Made by a program: the position numbers and the translations under genes
Shown here: positions 20,465 to 23,895 of the stretch, in pieces
Position numbering within the stretch: position 1 is the first letter of the stretch
Layout: the number at the start of each line of letters is the position of its first letter
Notes under the pieces: model-generated
Seen by the model: the letters and a program-made list of their open reading frames with translations, nothing else
Databases searched by the model: none
What the model was told of the DNA's origin: nothing
Assembly (NCBI GenBank): GCA_017561985.1
Contig: JAFZAZ010000028.1
Location: 1-23,895, forward strand
From: Lachnospiraceae bacterium
Lineage (GTDB): Bacteria; Bacillota_A; Clostridia; Lachnospirales; Lachnospiraceae
Length of the DNA stretch: 23,895 nucleotides
Direction: 5' to 3'

Positions 20465-20506
20465 TAAAAAAGGCTTCGGATTCATGGTCCGAAGCCTTTA
20501 CTTTTT
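20465..20506. terminator. Bidirectional intrinsic terminator between convergent genes
   Basis: A 12-bp stem, AAAGGCTTCGGA (20469-20480) with TCCGAAGCCTTT (20488-20499), and a 7-base loop. T-rich tails follow on both strands (ACTTTTT to the right; an A-rich stretch 20461-20470 to the left). It ends the plus-strand operon and the minus-strand PH-domain gene. Confidence 0.9.
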
Positions 20507-20508
20507 AA

Positions 20509-21153
20509 TCAATAGCGGCGGGGTTCATTTTCCGGCATCGAGTCCGGCTGATACTGTGTGCGGTAACCGGGGTTTGAGCCGGGGCGAAGCGCGTTCGGAT
20601 ACATCGTATCCGAGAAGATGTCGGTCTGCATCTGCTTGACCATCTGGAACACACGCTGGTAGTCGGGGATGTCCCGGATTGCGAGTGTGCCCGTGCCTGC
20701 CGTTGTCGTGTTGCCGATGAACGTGAACGTCACGTCGCCGCAATCGGTCTTGCGGTCGATAAATCCGCGCGTCATGTTGACGCTGGAGATTTCCGCGAAC
20801 GGCTTCATCGTAACGGTCTTTGTGATGATTCCCCCTGCAAAATAAACGCCGCGGTCGGTGATCGCGTACTCCATGTTGTGCTGTCTGCGCGCCGCGAGAA
20901 GCACTCCGCCGAGGTAGATCCACACGGGCATGAGGTGGAACAGGAAGAACACGGCCAGGAACGGGAGCAGTCCTTTCGGCACGCCGAAAGTGTCACCTGC
21001 AATCAGGAAAATAAAACCGAGGTCAAAGACCAGCCAGATCAACGCAAAGATCAAAAGCGGATTGAAAATGCACTCCAAAACGAAGCATTTGCGGTCCGGC
21101 TTGCCACGCCAATAGACCTGTTCACCGCTCAAATATACATCGAGATCACTCAT
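20509..21153 (-). CDS. Membrane-anchored bacterial PH-domain protein
   Basis: A 214-residue protein starting MSDLDVYLSGEQ. Two membrane helices are visible, ~26-53 and ~62-87, followed by a bacterial PH domain (PF03703-like) at ~90-180. That domain includes YAITDRGVYFAGG, KPFAEISSVNMTRG and GTGTLAIRDIPDYQRVFQMVKQ. The start of the protein (EQVYWRGKPDRK) fits the DUF/PH pattern 'GE..iwrGkP'. The tail is Pro/Asn-rich. The ATG whose first base is 21153 has AAGGAGG just upstream on the minus strand; an in-frame extension to 21276 crosses the promoter. It is a single-gene unit. The family is fairly clear; the role, perhaps at the membrane surface, is unknown. Confidence 0.85.
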   Translation of the reverse strand: MSDLDVYLSGEQVYWRGKPDRKCFVLECIFNPLLIFALIWLVFDLGFIFLIAGDTFGVPKGLLPFLAVFFLFHLMPVWIYLGGVLLAARRQHNMEYAITDRGVYFAGGIITKTVTMKPFAEISSVNMTRGFIDRKTDCGDVTFTFIGNTTTAGTGTLAIRDIPDYQRVFQMVKQMQTDIFSDTMYPNALRPGSNPGYRTQYQPDSMPENEPRRY

Positions 21154-21186
21154 GGTAATACCTCCTTGGGAAATATACGCAAAAAC

Positions 21187-21215
21187 AGTATAGCAGTTTT
21201 GACTGGGGATGTCAA
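21187..21215 (-). promoter_or_regulatory. Sigma-A-type promoter for the PH-domain gene
   Basis: On the minus strand: TTGACA (21215-21210), a 17-base spacer and TATACT (21192-21187), about 35 bases before the start codon. Confidence 0.85.
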
Positions 21216-21307
21216 TGAAATTTACATGGGAGCCGCATGAGCTGCGGTGCATTTGCCGGGCGAAAATCGCCTCCACCCCGGTGGGACTTCCCTTGTTCGT
21301 TAAATTA

Positions 21308-21316
21308 TGCTATAAT
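21308..21316 (+). promoter_or_regulatory. Extended -10 promoter for the paralogous gene pair
   Basis: TGCTATAAT at 21308-21316 is an extended -10 element with a perfect TATAAT. No good -35 sits 17 bases upstream, as is usual for such promoters. The GTG start at 21349 is about 27 bases after the predicted transcription start. Confidence 0.6.
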
Positions 21317-21348
21317 AGTCGGAACAACACAAGGACGGGGGTGATGAT

Positions 21349-22107
21349 GTGGGAAGTTCGGTTAAGAGCGCGGTAAAGGGTGTGTTGAACGGTGTCAAAT
21401 GGATTATAATAGTCGGGGGTGCTTTGTTTACCATTTTTGTGGTGGTTATCGTTGTTTCGCTTTCCAGGTCGAGCACACAGCGCAAAGAGCAACGGAACGA
21501 AGCGCTTAAGGAACAGCGGGAGCGGTTCCGGGCGGACATGCAGAAGTACTTCGGATTAGAGGAATCGGACTACACGATTGTTAAGGAATACTACCGTCAG
21601 GAAAGTATTTATACTTATCTTGTTTTTTCATGCGGCGGAGAGGAATACTACTATGCTGAAAACTGTACGGATTATAAGACGGAGTGGTTCTGCGAGGATG
21701 CACGCGACTGGTTAAAAAAAGTGTTTGAGAAAACCGAATGGTTTGCAGAAATGGAAACTGAGGTTCAAAAGGTCAAAATCGGATGGAAATACGCTGTAAA
21801 GGAAGAAAACATGCTTCCGCTTACCTGCTTCGAGGAGTCGGCGGACTCGTTTCTGTCAGAACTTCTTTCTGACAAGGAAAAGCGGAAATATCGTTTCAAC
21901 CAATTCTATCTGACTTGTGAGGTGCAGATTAACGCCTCGGAGATTCCGGATTCTCCGAAGGAACTGCTACAGCTGAAAAATACAGTTCCTTTTCTCAGGA
22001 CACTGACCGTGCATTGTTACCGGGTTGATCCGGAAACACAGGAGAAGGTTTTCGTGAAGTCATATAAGGTGCTTTTCGATCAGGGGGAATATGTAATCTA
22101 TGAGTGA
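21349..22107 (+). CDS. Single-pass membrane protein, paralogue 1 of a tandem pair
   Basis: A 252-residue protein with one N-terminal membrane helix (~17-38, WIIIVGGALFTIFVVVIVVSL), a basic/charged coiled stretch (RKEQRNEALKEQRERFRADM) and an extracellular-looking mixed domain rich in Tyr and Glu. It shares a motif series with the next gene: a short [QK]YYG-like segment (MQKYFGLEESDY) and, near the end, LKNTVPFLRTLTVHCYR followed by SYK. No known family is recognised. GTG 21349 has GGGGGTGAT upstream, a good match to the anti-Shine-Dalgarno. Its stop codon overlaps the next start by 8 bases. The base composition is visibly more A+T-rich than in the ribosomal and solenoid genes, hinting at a different origin. 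Confidence 0.75.
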   Translation: MGSSVKSAVKGVLNGVKWIIIVGGALFTIFVVVIVVSLSRSSTQRKEQRNEALKEQRERFRADMQKYFGLEESDYTIVKEYYRQESIYTYLVFSCGGEEYYYAENCTDYKTEWFCEDARDWLKKVFEKTEWFAEMETEVQKVKIGWKYAVKEENMLPLTCFEESADSFLSELLSDKEKRKYRFNQFYLTCEVQINASEIPDSPKELLQLKNTVPFLRTLTVHCYRVDPETQEKVFVKSYKVLFDQGEYVIYE

Positions 22108-22882
22108 TTCAGAAGAAAAAATGCAGGCCGGAATGCCGGATTTTCCGATGGAGAGCGCAAAAAACAAGATGCTTCGTACGGTATTGCTGATTCTATGTAT
22201 TATCTGTGTCATCAGTGCTGTGGCCATTCCCATCCTTTCCGTTGTAATCTCGAGGGACAAAAGGCAGAAAAAGCAAACGAACGAAAACCAAGAGCGCTGC
22301 GAGGCCCTGCTTGAGCAGTATTACGGGATTCCGAAGGAAATCGCAAATGTGCAGGTGAAGGGCGTCTCCAGCGACTATATCCGGTTTTCTTTTCGTGCAC
22401 AAAACAAAACCTACGAGGGATATGTGAATCACGGGGTCATGGAGACAACGCTGTTTGTTGAAGTTTTGGAACAGGAAGTCGGCAACCAGACAGAGATAGC
22501 GCTTGTGAGATTTCTGGGCATTCTGTTGAACAACGGATATATCGTCCATGAATCGGATATCGATGTTCCGAGCCGGCTGCCGGCGTGGATCACGAAAGAC
22601 GAGATTGAGAAGTATCTGCGCGGGGAGAGCGAACATCAGGAAGAGTGGGGAAAAATAAAAATTACTTGCTATATTTCCGTGGTTTCCCGAGAGGGCGTTG
22701 AGCTCAAAAAGGAGGATTTTTCTGCCCTTCGGGAGAAAATACCGTTCCTGAATACCCTCACTATAGGATGTTTCCGGTATGAGGATGAAGAGAAGAATAA
22801 GTGGTCGGAAAATGCATACAAACAGTTCACTTATAATCCGACGGAAGATTCCCTTGCAACAGTGATACGGCCGTCGAAATGA
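22100..22882 (+). CDS. Single-pass membrane protein, paralogue 2 of a tandem pair
   Basis: A 260-residue protein whose ATG lies inside the end of the preceding gene (8-base overlap), so translation is probably coupled. After a hydrophilic N-terminus, one membrane helix spans ~26-50 (VLLILCIICVISAVAIPILS); the remainder would lie outside the cell. It resembles the preceding protein: LLEQYYGIPKEI matches MQKYFGLEESDY, and LREKIPFLNTLTIGCFRY matches LKNTVPFLRTLTVHCYRV. The two probably arose by duplication and may form a heteromer. I recognise no family. No clear terminator follows. Confidence 0.75.
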   Translation: MSDSEEKMQAGMPDFPMESAKNKMLRTVLLILCIICVISAVAIPILSVVISRDKRQKKQTNENQERCEALLEQYYGIPKEIANVQVKGVSSDYIRFSFRAQNKTYEGYVNHGVMETTLFVEVLEQEVGNQTEIALVRFLGILLNNGYIVHESDIDVPSRLPAWITKDEIEKYLRGESEHQEEWGKIKITCYISVVSREGVELKKEDFSALREKIPFLNTLTIGCFRYEDEEKNKWSENAYKQFTYNPTEDSLATVIRPSK

Positions 22883-22975
22883 CAATTTGAAAATGAGCGG
22901 AAAATGCGAAAGATGTAGGGGGTGATGTTGTGGAAACGAAAAATGAGCGGACTATGACGACTCGGAAAGTTCCTC

Positions 22976-23004
22976 TTGACAAAGTCGGCGGTCTGCGGTA
23001 AATT
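22976..23004 (+). promoter_or_regulatory. Sigma-A-type promoter for valS
   Basis: A perfect TTGACA at 22976-22981, a 17-base spacer and TAAATT at 22999-23004. Transcription would start near 23011, at the 5' end of the T-box leader. Confidence 0.82.
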
Positions 23005-23010
23005 AGGTGC

Positions 23011-23288
23011 ATATTCAATATTTGAATGGCATGGAAGAAGAGGAGTACGCTTCTACCGACCGACAGAGAGACCGGTTCATGGCTGCAAGACCGGTTCGGA
23101 GACGGAGATGCGGAAGTAGCTTCGGAGCTGAGATTTTGAAACCCTCGTGGAAGTAGAGGTCTCCGGGTAATCCCGTTAACGATGAGTCGCTTGTTGGAGC
23201 GGCGTAAAGAGGCAGCGCAAGCTGCGAAATAAGGTGGTACCACGAACAGCCCCTCGTCCTTATACGGCGAGGGGCGTCTTTGATTTTT
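23011..23288 (+). ncRNA. T-box riboswitch (valine type) upstream of valS
   Basis: This leader senses uncharged tRNA. The highly conserved T-box segment is AAGGTGGTACCACG at 23231-23244; its TGGT pairs with a tRNA 3' end ACCA. Stem I begins near 23035 and includes the AGGAGTA element typical of the specifier-loop 5' strand. Its 3' strand reads GAAGTAGC (23113-23120), giving GTA (23116-23118), a valine codon, as the likely specifier. Upper stem-I pairing of about 23052-23062 with 23102-23112 supports this placement. Uncharged tRNA-Val would favour the antiterminator, which pairs the T-box side with CTCGTCCTT (about 23253-23261). Confidence 0.9.
23249..23288 (+). terminator. Regulated terminator of the valS T-box
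   Basis: GCCCCTCG (23249-23256) pairs with CGAGGGGC (23268-23275), followed by a T-rich stretch GTCTTTGATTTTT to 23288. Its 5' arm overlaps the antiterminator pairing region, as expected for a T-box switch. Confidence 0.88.
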
Positions 23289-23337
23289 GAGCGCACGTAC
23301 ACTGAGTGAAAGGAGCGAAGCGAGTTTCACGAAGTTG
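23289..23337 (+). repeat. Hairpin repeat copy C between the T-box terminator and valS
   Basis: It begins GAGCGCACGTACACTGAG, has a stem GTGAAA (23306-23311) with TTTCAC (23325-23330), and ends GAAGTTG. It is the counterpart of the infC-leader copies at 10247-10280 and 10362-10400, again just downstream of an attenuator terminator. Confidence 0.6.
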
Positions 23338-23376
23338 CACGTAATAGCGCGCCCACCTACAGAAAGGAGTAACAAC

Positions 23377-23895
23377 ATGAAGGAACTGGCTAAGACCTAC
23401 AATCCGAAAGAGATTGAAGACCGCCTGTATCAGATGTGGCAGGACAAGAAGTATTTTCATGCGGAAGTACGGCCCGAGAAGAAGCCGTACACGATTGTGA
23501 TCCCGCCGCCGAACATCACCGGACAGCTGCATATGGGACACGCTCTCGACAACACGCTGCAGGATATTCTGATCCGCTTCAAGCGCATGCAGGGCTATGA
23601 GGCACTGTGGCTTCCCGGCACCGACCACGCATCGATCGCGACCGAGGCGAAGATCGTAGAGGCGATGGCGAAGGAAGGCATCACGAAGGAGGACCTCGGA
23701 CGTGAGGGATTCCTCGAGAGAGCATGGGAGTGGAAGCGCCAGTACGGCGGCCGCATCATTAGTCAACTTAAGAAAATGGGCTCGTCCTGCGACTGGGACC
23801 GCGAGCGTTTCACGATGGACGAGGGCTGCAACAAGGCCGTTAAGGAAGTGTTTGTAAACCTCTACAACAAGGGGCTTATTTACCGCGGAAACCGC
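23377..23895 (+). CDS. valS: Valyl-tRNA synthetase, N-terminal part (3'-truncated by window)
   Basis: The first 173 residues of ValRS, the class I synthetase that joins valine to tRNA-Val. The KMSKS loop and editing domain lie beyond the window. The class I HIGH motif is present as H52-M-G-H55 within [21 protein letters not shown], followed by [18 protein letters not shown], which is typical of ValRS. The start ATG at 23377 has AGAAAGGAG upstream. Expression is evidently controlled by the T-box leader at 23011-23288, so it rises when uncharged tRNA-Val accumulates. The open frame continues to the last base. Confidence 0.96.
   Translation, partial: MKELAKTYNPKEIEDRLYQMWQDKKYFHAEVRPEKKPYTIVIPPPNITGQLHMGHALDNTLQDILIRFKRMQGYEALWLPGTDHASIATEAKIVEAMAKEGITKEDLGREGFLERAWEWKRQYGGRIISQLKKMGSSCDWDRERFTMDEGCNKAVKEVFVNLYNKGLIYRGNR

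Noticed and set aside
21404..21417. A second TATAATAGTCGG inside the first paralogous gene, similar to the promoter at 21311.
   Set aside because: It lies within codons for a membrane helix (Ile-Ile-Ile-Val-Gly) and lacks a good -35; the resemblance is probably chance.

Overview
The window looks like a chromosomal segment of a G+C-rich Bacillota bacterium, most likely a member of the Lachnospiraceae or a close relative. The evidence is: strong AGGAGG-type ribosome binding sites; TTGACA/TATAAT-type promoters; a T-box leader in front of valS; an attenuated infC-rpmI-rplT operon; and a pair of large uncharacterised proteins that I recall, from memory only, as resembling the DUF5717 and DUF5716 families of Lachnospiraceae. 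No phage, insertion sequence, CRISPR array, rRNA or tRNA was seen.

Layout. 1-1172: the 3' end of an iron-dependent alcohol dehydrogenase and an AhpD-like protein. 1295-1636 (minus strand): a small three-helix membrane protein with its own promoter and terminator. 1824-4929: an HTH-cupin regulator, an AMP-forming acyl-CoA synthetase and an acyl-ACP thioesterase, a plausible fatty-acid or acyl-CoA module. 5105-10028: a promoter-led group that begins with an unusual NADAR-linker-macrodomain fusion, followed by proC, a small hypothetical gene and a six-helix membrane protein. 10036-11620: a leader with a transcription attenuator, then infC (AUU start), rpmI, rplT and a strong terminator. 11724-20506: a possible 8.7-kb operon of a PT-rich membrane protein, a 1196-residue solenoid-like protein, a Bax-inhibitor-1-like membrane protein, a divergent Hsp70-like protein, a TPR-like protein, an HD-domain protein and a PF06541-type membrane protein. 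20509-21153 (minus strand): a membrane PH-domain protein converging on a shared bidirectional terminator. 21349-22882: two overlapping paralogous single-pass membrane proteins, less G+C-rich than their surroundings. 22976-23895: a valine-type T-box leader and the start of valS.

The most unusual content falls into three groups. First is the Hsp70-like/TPR/giant-solenoid/BI-1 gene cluster, in which the actin-fold protein keeps an Hsp70-like first phosphate loop but has lost the second. Second is the NADAR-macro fusion, which joins two ADP-ribose-handling domains through a repetitive Lys/Ala/Pro/Glu-rich tether. Third are RNA-level features: an AUU start for IF-3, mutually exclusive pairings in the infC leader, a hairpin family with covarying stems shared by the infC and valS leaders, and a 22-bp inverted copy of the rplT 3' end that encloses the operon terminator.

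All calls come from reading the sequence. No database search or folding program was run, and family names rest on motif recognition.
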